NCBI RefSeq assembly: GCF_900100255.1
Contig: NZ_FMTS01000001.1
Span: forward strand, 992,001 to 1,056,000
DNA: 64,000 bases
Source of the DNA: Asticcacaulis taihuensis
Lineage (GTDB): Bacteria; Pseudomonadota; Alphaproteobacteria; Caulobacterales; Caulobacteraceae
Direction of reading: 5' to 3'
This document shows positions 35,079 to 44,011 of the stretch, one piece after another. Each line of letters begins with the position of its first letter. Position 1 is the first letter of the stretch. The notes beneath the pieces were generated by a model. The model searched no databases. It saw only the letters and a list, made by a program, of their open reading frames with translations, and was not told the DNA's origin. The position numbers were made by a program, and so were the translations under genes.

Positions 35079-37859
35079 TTAGTTGGCTTTTGGCGTCAGT
35101 TCAATAGTCGTTGCATTTGCACCGAGTTGAATGACATAGGCACCGCGTTCGGTTTGAGCATTCGCCATGTAGGGTTTGCCGGTGGCGGTCGTGGTCTTGA
35201 CGTTGAGATAGGCTTTCGGCGTATGTATGTCCGCCGGCGCCAGGCTGACCGTCACCGCGCCCGTCTTAGGGTAATAGGTGGCGGCGGTGAATTTGCCGGC
35301 ATCGAGGGTGAGCCACAGGCCCGCCGGCGCGATGAAGAGGCGAGCACGGGCGCTGTCGGTCGGCGTGAGCGTTATAACGCCGCCCGTCTGGCTGACATTG
35401 CCACCGAAGCCCGCCCAGCCAAAGGTCGGGTGATCGACCAGATAGGCGGCGGCGCTGACGGCATGGCCATAGAAGCTCATACCGTAGTCGCCATTCATAC
35501 CGTCCCAGTGCATGGCGTCCGGGAAGGAGTGGAAGGCCGCCGCGCCGAAGCCCTCGGAATCGATATTGGTCAGCGAGCCCATCAGGCCGCCATAGGCCAC
35601 GCGCAGGAGCTGGAAGTCGGACGGATTAGCGCGATAGGCGTCAAACAGCGGCACGGCATTGAGCGACGAGCCATAGTGATGCAACTGACGCTCGATGCGC
35701 GACTGCTTGCCGGCATAGAGGAAGTCCCAGAAGCGGCGGGCCGAGCCATTATAGCCCCAGTGCGGGATCGTCGGGTCGTAGGCCAGAATGACCTCGCGCG
35801 TCACATCGGCCGCCTTTTCGTCACCGAAATAGCGCGACCACATATAGACCTCGGCCTGGCCGGTCGAATCCCACGGCATTTCCGAGCCAAACGGATATTT
35901 CAGCGTCTTCCAGATGTCGGCGCGGCCCTTCATCATCGTCTCGATCTCGGCGGCCTCGTCCGTATAGCCCTCGCGCTTGAGGTCCTGGAGGATATAGACG
36001 AAGACATCGCCCTCCATCTGGCCGAACTGGGTATAGTAAGGCGCCTTGGTCATCATCGCCTTGGTGGTTTCGGCAGCGCGCGTCAGGTAGGTCTGCCAGG
36101 TTTCCTTGGTCGTCAGGCCGTCATGATAGCGGCCAAGGCGATACAGCGTCCACCAGGCGGCGGCGACGTGCGGATAGTTGTAGGAGCGGCCGAGATCGGC
36201 GGCGCCCTCGCGGTCCCAGGCCGACCAGGTGTTCCAGTTCAGCTTCGGATCGTAGGTGCCTTCCGGCATGGTCTTCGGATCGTAGAACATGACCGACTTG
36301 CGCACGCCGTACTTGTCAGGCCCGTCCGGCGTCTGAATCTGGCCCCACAGGGTGGTGTCGGCAAACTGCTCGAACTTGGCGACCTCTTCGGGCACCGGAT
36401 TGTCGAGTTGCTTCATGATGGTGGCCAGCCACGAACCCGCCCCGCCCTCGTCGCTCAGGCCCGCCACCCAGACACGGTTGTCCTGGGTGATGATGTGGCT
36501 CTCATCACGGTCATAGCCCATGATCGACGGGCTGCGTTTGAAGGGATCGGACGGATTTTCGTACCACTGCTTCGTTGTCAGGAAATGGCCCATATCGGCC
36601 ACCACCTCAAGTTCCGGCTTGGTGACAAGATAATGCACGGTCTGCACCGAACCATCGGCATAGGTGATGGCCATACGGGCGCGGCCGTCGATTTTACCGG
36701 TGACGGCGTATTTAACCCAGCCGTCCTTGGCCCTCTGCGAAGCACCGACCTCAAGCGCGCCTTCCGGGAAGATGCTGACCGACTTCACCGCCTGCGCGGA
36801 ATGGACGAACAGCTCGGCATCGGTATCGGCCGGCAGCACATAGCCTGGCAGCCCCACCACCACCGGACGACCGTTCTGCATCAGGGTGGTCTCGATTTCG
36901 CGGATGGACGGCGACAGGACGAAGCGCACACCGATGGTGCGGCTCTCGCCGGCTTTCAGCACAAGCGCGGTCGGTTCATTCCACTGCTGAATACCCTTCC
37001 AGTCGGTATCGGCGAAACCCTTCGAAGCGACCATCCAGTCGTAAAAGCCCTCGAAGGTCATGTTGCGCGGTTCGGGATCGTTGTAGATCTTCAGCGACTT
37101 GTCGGCGTTGCGCTGGTTGAGGATTGGCTTGTAGAGCTCGAACGGTGTGTTCTTTTCCGGCAGGACCAGGAGCGACGGCCCGGCGCCATTCAGGCGATTG
37201 ACCTGGAGATAGCCGGCATCCCGGCCGACATAGGGGTCATAAAACGAGGCGGTTTCGTGAGCATCATCGAGGTGACGGCCGGTAATGATATTATCAAACA
37301 CCATCGGCAGCCCCAGGGCGCCGATCTCGATCGCGGTCTTGCCCGGATTGGTCAGGGTATAACGCAAGACCAGCTTGCCAGCGACGACCGACCAGGTGCG
37401 CGTCACCTTGAGCGGAAAACCGGCACCCAGAGACGGTGTGATATCTGCGGCGGCCAAAGCCCCATTCACCTTCAGCGGCTTGACCTTGGCGCGCTTATAG
37501 GCGGTTGAATAGTCGCTCCATGCCTCGCTCCCCACGGCCCGCAGGCGCAGGTCGAGATCACCGATACGATAGGCGCCATCGCCCAGGCGCTGGGTAAAGC
37601 GATTGGCCGGGGCGAAATCGAAACCATCCTTCGCCGCCTTCGGCGCCAGAGAGACCAAGGTCTGCGAGGTTTCCTGCAGCGACAGCATGAAGTCCGGCGT
37701 CTCAAAAACCGAAATCTGCGCATCAGGGCTGTTCCACGACTGCACTGCCGGGGCAGTTTGCGCCATGACCGGCAGGGCGACACCACTCATTGTCAGGGCC
37801 GCAGCCAGAACCAGCAGGCTCGAACAGCGGCGGAAAGCGGAGATGGTGCGACGGGTCAT
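35079..37859 (-). CDS. Large secreted protein, DUF5695-like, candidate glycoside hydrolase
   Basis: A 926-residue exported protein with a signal peptide ending in LPVMAQ. The first half is beta-sandwich-like. The second half is a helical toroid with WNTWSAWDREGAADLGRSYNYPHVAAAWW, YTQFGQMEGDVFVYILQDL, GSEMPWDSTGQAEVYMWSRYFG and a HWGYNGSARRFWDF motif. The acidic residues there are candidate catalytic groups. It resembles proteins I recall under the label DUF5695; this could not be checked and no activity is known to me. The ATG at 37859 has AGG upstream. An operator lies about 64 bases upstream. It is a good candidate for an unassigned activity on hydroxyproline arabinosides. Confidence 0.65.
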   Translation of the reverse strand: MTRRTISAFRRCSSLLVLAAALTMSGVALPVMAQTAPAVQSWNSPDAQISVFETPDFMLSLQETSQTLVSLAPKAAKDGFDFAPANRFTQRLGDGAYRIGDLDLRLRAVGSEAWSDYSTAYKRAKVKPLKVNGALAAADITPSLGAGFPLKVTRTWSVVAGKLVLRYTLTNPGKTAIEIGALGLPMVFDNIITGRHLDDAHETASFYDPYVGRDAGYLQVNRLNGAGPSLLVLPEKNTPFELYKPILNQRNADKSLKIYNDPEPRNMTFEGFYDWMVASKGFADTDWKGIQQWNEPTALVLKAGESRTIGVRFVLSPSIREIETTLMQNGRPVVVGLPGYVLPADTDAELFVHSAQAVKSVSIFPEGALEVGASQRAKDGWVKYAVTGKIDGRARMAITYADGSVQTVHYLVTKPELEVVADMGHFLTTKQWYENPSDPFKRSPSIMGYDRDESHIITQDNRVWVAGLSDEGGAGSWLATIMKQLDNPVPEEVAKFEQFADTTLWGQIQTPDGPDKYGVRKSVMFYDPKTMPEGTYDPKLNWNTWSAWDREGAADLGRSYNYPHVAAAWWTLYRLGRYHDGLTTKETWQTYLTRAAETTKAMMTKAPYYTQFGQMEGDVFVYILQDLKREGYTDEAAEIETMMKGRADIWKTLKYPFGSEMPWDSTGQAEVYMWSRYFGDEKAADVTREVILAYDPTIPHWGYNGSARRFWDFLYAGKQSRIERQLHHYGSSLNAVPLFDAYRANPSDFQLLRVAYGGLMGSLTNIDSEGFGAAAFHSFPDAMHWDGMNGDYGMSFYGHAVSAAAYLVDHPTFGWAGFGGNVSQTGGVITLTPTDSARARLFIAPAGLWLTLDAGKFTAATYYPKTGAVTVSLAPADIHTPKAYLNVKTTTATGKPYMANAQTERGAYVIQLGANATTIELTPKAN

Positions 37860-37922
37860 AACAGGCCTTGGATGGAATGGGATCGATATCCATGTAAAAC
37901 ACCGATCCAATTGTCCGTCAAA

Positions 37923-37938
37923 TATAAATTATACGATT
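37923..37938. promoter_or_regulatory. Operator e (TATAAATTATACGATT)
   Basis: Sixteen bases identical to the element at 20389-20404, in the 89-base gap between the S9 peptidase stop and the start of the large secreted protein. The right arm TATACGAT matches the perfect palindrome at 32613; the left arm is degenerate. Confidence 0.5.
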
Positions 37939-37948
37939 TTGTGACGGA

Positions 37949-40276
37949 TTAAGGTGCTTTCGGCGCCGTTTCCGGCAGCGCGTTCCAGTCGGGCGTCGGC
38001 TCGTCCCGCAGATAGCGCACGAAGTAATCATACTGGCGGCGCAGGCCGTAGCTGAAATCGCCGACATTGCGCAGGGCACCATGGCCCTGATTGGGCGCCA
38101 CGATCAGATCGAAATCCTTGCGCGCCTTGATCAGGGCATTCGCCACCTGAAGCGTCGAGGACGGATCGACGTTCGTGTCCTGCTCGCCGACAATCATCAG
38201 GATATGGCCCTGCAGCCGCCAGGCATTATCGACGCCGGAGGATTTGCTGTATGCGTCGTCGACCGGCCAGCCCATCCATTCCTCGTTCCAGCTTATCTTG
38301 TCCATGCGGTTGTCATAGCAGCCGGCATAGGCGACCGCGGCCTTGTAGAAATCCGGATGGAATTCCAGCGCACCCAGCGAGCTTTGCCCGCCGGCCGAAC
38401 CGCCATAGATGCCAATGCGGCTGATGTCGTACCACGGATATTTCGCCGCCACGGCCTTGTGCCACAGAATGCGGTCGGGAAAGCCGGAATCGCCGACATT
38501 CTTCCACGCCACGTCATGGAAGGCCTTGGAGCGGTTCATCGTGCCCATGCCATCGATCTGCACAACGATGAAGCCGAGATCGGCCTGGGCCTGCATCCCC
38601 ACCACCTTGTCGCCACCCGAATGCAGGCCGAACGGCCAAAAGGTCTTGGGCACGAAATTGTCATGCGGCCCGGCATAGATGTTCTCGATCACCGGGTATT
38701 TTTTATTGGGGTCGAAGTTGCGCGGCCGCACGATGATGCCCCAGATATCGGTCTTGCCGTCGCGGCCCTTGGCAGTGAAAACCTCCGGCGCCTTGAAGCC
38801 GGCGGCGAGCAATTTAGTGATATCGCCGTGTTCGACCTCGGTGACCAGCGCGCCATCATTGCTGTGCAGTTCGGCGATATTGGGCAGGTCAATGCGGGAG
38901 TATGTATCGACATAATAGGCCATGTCGCTGGAGAAGCTGACATCGTGCCAGGCGTCGGTCGTGGTGATCGGCGTCAGGTGCCTGCCATCGAAATCGACGC
39001 GGAAGACGTGCTGGAAATACGGGTCCTTGCCGGGATAGATGCCACTGGCGGCAAACCAGATCTGACGCTTCTGGTCATCGACCTTCAGCACCTTGCGCAC
39101 GATCCAGTCGCCCCTGGTGATCTGGGTCTTCACCTTCCCGGTGGTCTGGTCGTAGAGATAGAGGTGGTTCCAGCCATCGCGCTCCGACATCCAGATCAGT
39201 TCTTTGCCTAAGCCCCCGACATCGTGGCTGTAGCGCCGCTCGATATTGACGAAGGTATCGGCATGATCTTCGGCGACGATGCGCGCCACGCCTGTCTTGG
39301 CACTGGCCTCGATCAGGCGATAGGCCTGATGTCCGCGCTGGTCGTACTCAAAGGTAATGGCCGAGGAATCCGCCCGCCAGTTGATATTCGACATGGTGTA
39401 GGGATTGGGAAACAGATCGAACGGCACATTTATCTGCTTTTTAGCCACCACATCGAACAGCACCGGCCGGTCGATATCGACCGCATCGCCCGGCTTAGGG
39501 TATAGCTGGGTCGCCAGTTTCGGCTCGATCTCGCCTTCGGGCGAGGAGATGACGCGCGTGACGTGGCGGGCAAAACCGGGGCGTACGCGATAGGCGGCCA
39601 GCTTTTGCGAATCCGGCGACCAGACGATCGACTGCGGATCGTAGAACTCGCCCTCGGAGCCGTCAGTGCTCAGCACGGTCATCGCGCCGCCGGCCGCGGG
39701 TTTGACCACCACATTGAAGCCCTGCACGAAGGCTATCCACTTGCCATCCGGCGAGGGCTTCGGCGAATTGTCGGCGGGAATGGTCAGGTCGCGCACCACG
39801 CCAAAACCGCGCGGCTGGCCGGCGCTTTCCGGCACACGGGCGCACACATAGTCGGTCAGGGTGCAGGACCAGGCTTCGTCCTCATCGAGCCAGGTCACCA
39901 GTCCCTTGTCGCCATCGGTAAAGCTGACAGAGGTCATCGGCTCGGTAAAGGGCAGGTGCAGGCCGCTATAGGTCTCGCCCAGCGCCTTGCTTAAAGATGC
40001 CGCCAGACGGTCCTGATCAAAAGCCGGGGATTTCGCCTTCGTATCGGCGTCCATCATGACGAACTGGAAGCCGCCCGGAACGGTCTTGCGATAGATGAAG
40101 CGGTGCGTGCCTTCGATCCACTGCGCGGGCTCAGCGATATTCTCGGTCAGGCCCGACCAGTCATTGCGCAGGTTGAGCGAGCGCTGATAATCGGCCACGG
40201 TCGGCGCGGCAGAGGCGGATACCGAATAAACGGCCAGACCCAAAACTAAAAAGCCCGTTTGCACCCGCATTTTCAT
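37949..40276 (-). CDS. S9 family prolyl peptidase, dipeptidyl-peptidase IV-like
   Basis: An exported 775-residue serine peptidase (signal ending in SASA). It has an N-terminal eight-bladed propeller region (DPPIV_N, about residues 100-500) and a C-terminal alpha/beta-hydrolase domain. The catalytic triad is S627 ([10 protein letters not shown]), D700 (VGEQDTNVD) and H732 (NQGHGAL). DPP-IV enzymes release X-Pro dipeptides from the N-terminus, an activity suited to Pro/Hyp-rich chains. The ATG at 40276 has GAGGG five bases upstream. It is divergent from GH27, with operator f between them. Acylaminoacyl peptidase is a less likely alternative. Confidence 0.9.
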   Translation of the reverse strand: MKMRVQTGFLVLGLAVYSVSASAAPTVADYQRSLNLRNDWSGLTENIAEPAQWIEGTHRFIYRKTVPGGFQFVMMDADTKAKSPAFDQDRLAASLSKALGETYSGLHLPFTEPMTSVSFTDGDKGLVTWLDEDEAWSCTLTDYVCARVPESAGQPRGFGVVRDLTIPADNSPKPSPDGKWIAFVQGFNVVVKPAAGGAMTVLSTDGSEGEFYDPQSIVWSPDSQKLAAYRVRPGFARHVTRVISSPEGEIEPKLATQLYPKPGDAVDIDRPVLFDVVAKKQINVPFDLFPNPYTMSNINWRADSSAITFEYDQRGHQAYRLIEASAKTGVARIVAEDHADTFVNIERRYSHDVGGLGKELIWMSERDGWNHLYLYDQTTGKVKTQITRGDWIVRKVLKVDDQKRQIWFAASGIYPGKDPYFQHVFRVDFDGRHLTPITTTDAWHDVSFSSDMAYYVDTYSRIDLPNIAELHSNDGALVTEVEHGDITKLLAAGFKAPEVFTAKGRDGKTDIWGIIVRPRNFDPNKKYPVIENIYAGPHDNFVPKTFWPFGLHSGGDKVVGMQAQADLGFIVVQIDGMGTMNRSKAFHDVAWKNVGDSGFPDRILWHKAVAAKYPWYDISRIGIYGGSAGGQSSLGALEFHPDFYKAAVAYAGCYDNRMDKISWNEEWMGWPVDDAYSKSSGVDNAWRLQGHILMIVGEQDTNVDPSSTLQVANALIKARKDFDLIVAPNQGHGALRNVGDFSYGLRRQYDYFVRYLRDEPTPDWNALPETAPKAP

Positions 40277-40310
40277 TCTGCCCTCTTGCCATTCTTGTGA
40301 TACCCGTCAT

Positions 40311-40328
40311 GATGTATACTATATACCG
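40311..40328. promoter_or_regulatory. Operator f (GATGTATACTATATACC)
   Basis: A GTATAC-centred element in the 88-base gap between the divergent S9 peptidase and GH27 genes, 35-46 bases from each start. It shares TGTATACTATATA with the copy before the GntR gene. Confidence 0.65.
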
Positions 40329-40364
40329 AAAGCCGGACAAGCCGTTAATTCAGGGATTCCCGTT

Positions 40365-41861
40365 ATGCGCAAACTGTTGACGACAACCATTTTGAGCGGC
40401 CTGTTGCTGGCCTCCGGTGCAATCGCCGAAATCCCCAATGGCGGCTGGGTGTTCGATTCCTCGCCCGATTACCCCGGCTTTACACGCCTGGTGATCGAGG
40501 AAAAGAAGGGCAAGCTCTCCGGCAAGGTGACGTCGAAATGGTATGGCGACCTGCCGCTCACCGACCTGCATGCTGATGGCGATAATCTCGTCTTCAAGCT
40601 CTACAACGGCAATCCGCGCGTCACCATGACCGACATTGTCGTCAAGTCGGAGGGCAAATCGGTGCGCATGACCGGCAAGGTCTGGTACCAGGATTTCGAC
40701 CTCACCGCCCACAAGGGCAAGCGTTCGGAACTGAAGGCGCTCGATTTCCCGACCTTTGCCCTGCCCGCTAAACGCGTGGTGACGCAGAAGCCCCTGGCCC
40801 CTACCCCGCCGATGGGCTGGAGTTCGTGGAACAAGTTCGCCACCGATATCAACGACCAGACGATCCGCGAGATCGCCAACGCCCTGGTCTCATCCGGCCT
40901 GCGTGACGCGGGCTACGTGTACGTCAATATCGATGACGGCTGGCAAGGCGAGCGCGACGCGCAAGGCGCGCTCCATCCGAACAAGAACTTCCCCGACATG
41001 AAGGCGTTGGCCGATTACGTTCATGCCCGCGGTCTTAAGCTCGGCATCTATTCCTCGCCGGGGCCGAAGACCTGTGCCGGCTATAACGGCTCTTACGGCC
41101 ATATCAAGCAAGACGCCGACACCTTCGCCGCCTGGGGAATAGACTACCTGAAATACGATCTGTGTTCCGGCGAGGCCTTCTATTCGACAGCCGAGACCGT
41201 ATACGCCACCTATCAGGAGATGGGCGAGGCGCTGAACGCCACGGACCGCGATATTGTCTACTCCCTGTGCGAATACGGCCGCTTCGATGTTGGTTCCTGG
41301 GCGCGCCAGGTCGGAGGCCACCTGTGGCGCACCACCGGCGATATCGAGGACAAATACGACGTCATGGCCAAGATCGGCTTCGACAAAAATGGTGTGGCCA
41401 ATCATACCGGCCCGAACGGCTGGAACGATCCCGACATGCTGGAGATCGGCAATGGCGGCATGAGCCAGGACGAATACCGCACACACATGACCCTTTGGGC
41501 CATGCTGTCGGCGCCGCTGGTGCTGGGCAATGATGTCCGTCACATGACGCCGGAAACCCTGTCGCTGCTGACCAACAAGGAAGTCATCGCCATCGACCAG
41601 GATACACTGGGCGCCCAAGGCCTGCCGGCAAAAAAAGACGGCACGACCGAGGTGTGGACCAAGAAACTGGCCGATGGTTCGACCGCCGTGGCCCTGTTCA
41701 ATCGTGGCGACGAAAACACCCTCATCAGCGGCAACTGGGCCGATATCAAGGTGAAAGGAACGACCGTCCGCGACCTGTGGGCCCACAGCGATCACCCTGC
41801 CGACGAAGGCTATGCCTATGCCGTACCGAAACATGGTGCAGTGCTATTGAGAGTAAAATAG
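40365..41861 (+). CDS. GH27 glycosidase (alpha-galactosidase type) with extra N-terminal beta domain
   Basis: An exported 498-residue enzyme (signal ending in GAIA). Residues about 22-130 form an extra beta-rich domain (GGWVFDSSPDYPG... KVTSKWYGDLPLTDL). The GH27 barrel then starts at PTPPMGWSSWNKF. The nucleophile is D265 (YLKYDLC) and the acid/base is in NDPDMLEIGNGG (D357). D190-D191 (VNIDDGW), which bind galactose O4/O6 in alpha-galactosidases, are kept, so alpha-galactosidase is favoured over beta-L-arabinopyranosidase. A C-terminal beta domain ends in GAVLLRVK. Its likely target here is the Ser-linked alpha-galactose of extensin. Only three bases separate it from the reductase gene, so the two are co-translated. 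Confidence 0.9.
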   Translation: MRKLLTTTILSGLLLASGAIAEIPNGGWVFDSSPDYPGFTRLVIEEKKGKLSGKVTSKWYGDLPLTDLHADGDNLVFKLYNGNPRVTMTDIVVKSEGKSVRMTGKVWYQDFDLTAHKGKRSELKALDFPTFALPAKRVVTQKPLAPTPPMGWSSWNKFATDINDQTIREIANALVSSGLRDAGYVYVNIDDGWQGERDAQGALHPNKNFPDMKALADYVHARGLKLGIYSSPGPKTCAGYNGSYGHIKQDADTFAAWGIDYLKYDLCSGEAFYSTAETVYATYQEMGEALNATDRDIVYSLCEYGRFDVGSWARQVGGHLWRTTGDIEDKYDVMAKIGFDKNGVANHTGPNGWNDPDMLEIGNGGMSQDEYRTHMTLWAMLSAPLVLGNDVRHMTPETLSLLTNKEVIAIDQDTLGAQGLPAKKDGTTEVWTKKLADGSTAVALFNRGDENTLISGNWADIKVKGTTVRDLWAHSDHPADEGYAYAVPKHGAVLLRVK

Positions 41862-41864
41862 ACG

Positions 41865-42878
41865 ATGACTGAACAAACCCTGTCGCTGGACGAAGCCCTG
41901 GCCTTAAGCCTCAATGTTCTGGAAAGAAACGGCTTCTCGCCCGAACACGCCGGCGCCATCGCCCGCAACATCTGGAAAGGGCAGCGCGACGAATGCCATT
42001 CGCATGGCCTCTACCGCCTGCTGGTCTGCACTCACACCCTGAAAAGCGGCAAGGTGTCGCCCGATGCCCTGCCCGAAGTGCACGACGCTGCGCCCGGTCT
42101 GGTGCGCGTCGACGCGAAGGGCGCCTATTCGCTGCTGTCGTTTGAAACCGGTCTGCCGATTTTGGCGGAAAAAGCCCGCAAACAAGGCATTGCCGCGCTG
42201 GCCATTAATCACTGCTACCACTTTTCGGCCCTGTGGCCTGAGGTCGAGGCTATCGCCGCACAGGGGCTGGTCGGTCTGGCGCTGACGCCAAGCCATTCCT
42301 GGGTCGCGCCTTTTGGCGGCACAAAGGGCGTCTTCGGCACCAATCCGCTGGCCTTTGCCTGGCCGCGTCCAGGGCAAAACCCGTTTGTTTTCGACTTTGC
42401 CACCAGCGCCGCCGCGCGCGGCGAGATCGAACTGCACCGCCGTGCCGGCAAAGTGATACCCGAAGGCTGGGCCGTCGATACCGAAGGTCACCCCACCACC
42501 GACCCGACCGAAGCCATGAATGGTGCCATGCTAACCTTCGGCGGCCACAAGGGCTCGGCGCTTTCGGCCATGATCGAACTGATGGCCGGCCCGCTGATCG
42601 GCGACCTGTTGAGCCTGGAGTCGCAGGCTTTCGACAAAGGCGCCGGCGCCACGCCCTATCACGGCGAACTGGTCATCGCCATCGATCCGCAGGTGTTCAT
42701 GGGGCCGTCGGCGGACCTGCACAGCGCCCGCGCCGAAAAGCTGTTCGAAGCCATTGTCGACCAAGGCGCCCGCCTCCCCTCGCAACGCCGCTACGAGGCC
42801 CGTGCCCGCAGCGAGGCCAGCGGCACGGTCAGCATCCCCAAACAGCTCTACAGGGACATCATAGCCCTGCTGGATTAA
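41865..42878 (+). CDS. dpkA: Delta-1-pyrroline-2-carboxylate / delta-1-piperideine-2-carboxylate reductase (DpkA-like)
   Basis: A 337-residue NAD(P)H enzyme of the malate/L-lactate dehydrogenase-like (Ldh_2) family. It reduces the cyclic imines delta-1-pyrroline-2-carboxylate and delta-1-piperideine-2-carboxylate to L-proline and L-pipecolate. The DpkA pattern is clear: RDECHSHGLYR with the catalytic His (H47), the INHCYHFSALWPEVE block, FGTNPLAFA and PFGGHKGSALS-like sequence. This reductase normally serves trans-3-hydroxyproline or D-proline metabolism, so it complements the 4-hydroxyproline genes nearby. It is coupled to GH27. Its stop overlaps the convergent epimerase stop by four bases. 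Plain malate dehydrogenase is unlikely. Confidence 0.82.
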   Translation: MTEQTLSLDEALALSLNVLERNGFSPEHAGAIARNIWKGQRDECHSHGLYRLLVCTHTLKSGKVSPDALPEVHDAAPGLVRVDAKGAYSLLSFETGLPILAEKARKQGIAALAINHCYHFSALWPEVEAIAAQGLVGLALTPSHSWVAPFGGTKGVFGTNPLAFAWPRPGQNPFVFDFATSAAARGEIELHRRAGKVIPEGWAVDTEGHPTTDPTEAMNGAMLTFGGHKGSALSAMIELMAGPLIGDLLSLESQAFDKGAGATPYHGELVIAIDPQVFMGPSADLHSARAEKLFEAIVDQGARLPSQRRYEARARSEASGTVSIPKQLYRDIIALLD

Positions 42879-43879
42879 ACGACCTGGAAACCCGCCCAGA
42901 AGGCGTCTTCGCGGTCGATCCAGATGTTGTTGAAACCGGTCGAGATGGCGGAACCTTCGATCGACGGAATGATCGCCTTCTGGTCGCCCAGCATGACCTC
43001 GTCTTCGACACGGCCGATGAACTGGCTGCAAATGTAGCTTTCGTGGACGAAGCGATCGCCCTTTTTCAATTTACCCTTGGCATGAAGGTGCGCAAGGCGC
43101 GCGGAAGTGCCGGTGCCGCAGGGCGAACGGTCGATGGCGCGCTCGCCGTAGAAGACGGCATTACGGCCGTCGGCGTTTTCACTCTTGGGCTTGTCGGCCC
43201 ACAGGATGTGACTGACGCCGCGGATCGTGGGATCGACCGGATGGACTGGCTCATACTTTTCGCGCACCAGTTGGCGGATGACGCGGCTAAGTTCGATAAT
43301 ACGGGCGGCGCCCAGGTCATCAAGGCCGGTATATGGGCCGTCGGCGGTTGGCTCGATGATGGCGTAATAGTTGCCACCATAGGAAACATCGAGGGTCAAT
43401 TTACCCAAATCCGGCACGTCGATCTCGATACCTGTGGCGGCCAGATAGGCCGGCACATTGGTGATCTTCACCGAAGTCACCTTATTGCCGCTCGTTGTGT
43501 AGTCGATATTGATCACGCCCGCGGGCACTTCCAGCTTCAGCTTGCCCGGCGTGCGCGGGGTTACCAGGCCGTTTTCCAGCGCAAAGGTCACCATGCCGAT
43601 GGTGCCGTGGCCGCACATCGGCAGGCAGCCGGAGGTTTCGATGAACAGGATGCCAGCATCGGTATCAGCTTGGGTCGGCGGATAGAGGAAGCCGCCGGAC
43701 ATCATGTCATGGCCACGCGGCTCAAAACACAGGCCGGTACGAATCCAGTCGAACCGTTCCAGGAAATCCTGCCGCCGCTCGGACATATTGCTGCCCTTGA
43801 GCAGAGGCGCGCCACCGGCGACGAGACGGACTGGGTTGCCGGCCGTGTGGCCATCGATGCAGAAAAAGGTGTGGCGCAT
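42875..43879 (-). CDS. 4-hydroxyproline 2-epimerase
   Basis: A 334-residue proline-racemase-family enzyme that converts trans-4-hydroxy-L-proline to cis-4-hydroxy-D-proline, the first step of the pathway. Both catalytic cysteines are present: C89 (SGCLPMCGHGTIG) and C254 (DRSPCGTGTSA). A Thr at the second site would instead indicate trans-3-hydroxyproline dehydratase. The RGHDMMSGGFLYPP segment is typical of 4-hydroxyproline epimerases rather than proline racemases. The ATG at 43879 starts MRHTFFCIDGHTAGNP as in the family; upstream in-frame sequence is repeat DNA. It follows the deaminase gene on the same strand, with a repeat element between. Confidence 0.93.
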   Translation of the reverse strand: MRHTFFCIDGHTAGNPVRLVAGGAPLLKGSNMSERRQDFLERFDWIRTGLCFEPRGHDMMSGGFLYPPTQADTDAGILFIETSGCLPMCGHGTIGMVTFALENGLVTPRTPGKLKLEVPAGVINIDYTTSGNKVTSVKITNVPAYLAATGIEIDVPDLGKLTLDVSYGGNYYAIIEPTADGPYTGLDDLGAARIIELSRVIRQLVREKYEPVHPVDPTIRGVSHILWADKPKSENADGRNAVFYGERAIDRSPCGTGTSARLAHLHAKGKLKKGDRFVHESYICSQFIGRVEDEVMLGDQKAIIPSIEGSAISTGFNNIWIDREDAFWAGFQVV

Positions 43880-43889
43880 GGGAAACCCT

Positions 43890-44011
43890 AACTCAAAAAA
43901 GCCCCCTCTCCCCGTATGCGGGGAGAGGGTTGGGGTGAGGGGCAACTACTGATAAGCCCCTCATCCGGCCTTATCAGGCCACCTTCTCCCCGTAAACGGG
44001 GAGAAGGGATA
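43890..44011. repeat. Intergenic palindromic repeat element (two hairpins)
   Basis: Two 11-bp hairpins flank this gap: 43904-43929 (CCCTCTCCCCG stem, loop TATG) and 43982-44007 (CCTTCTCCCCG stem, loop TAAA). Between them are further G-rich and C-rich inverted segments (TTGGGGTGAGGGG and CCCCTCATCC). This type of extragenic palindrome is widespread in alphaproteobacterial genomes. It lies between two genes of one likely operon and may affect mRNA stability. Confidence 0.8.

Noticed and set aside
35076-37508. Long plus-strand open frame opposite the large secreted protein
   Set aside because: The minus-strand product has a signal peptide, ribosome site and coherent domain layout; the plus frame shows only low-information Arg/Gly-rich sequence.
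41865-42878. Malate or ureidoglycolate dehydrogenase
   Set aside because: The HFSALWPEVE and HKGSALS blocks and the position match DpkA-type imine reductases better.
42875-43879. Proline racemase or trans-3-hydroxyproline dehydratase instead of 4-hydroxyproline epimerase
   Set aside because: Both catalytic Cys are present, which argues against the dehydratase, and the RGHDMMSGG segment plus neighbours argue against proline racemase. Biochemical proof is lacking.
43904-44007. CRISPR-like repeat or simple terminator
   Set aside because: There are only two non-identical hairpins, no regular spacers and no cas genes, and no T-run follows; it fits an extragenic palindromic repeat.
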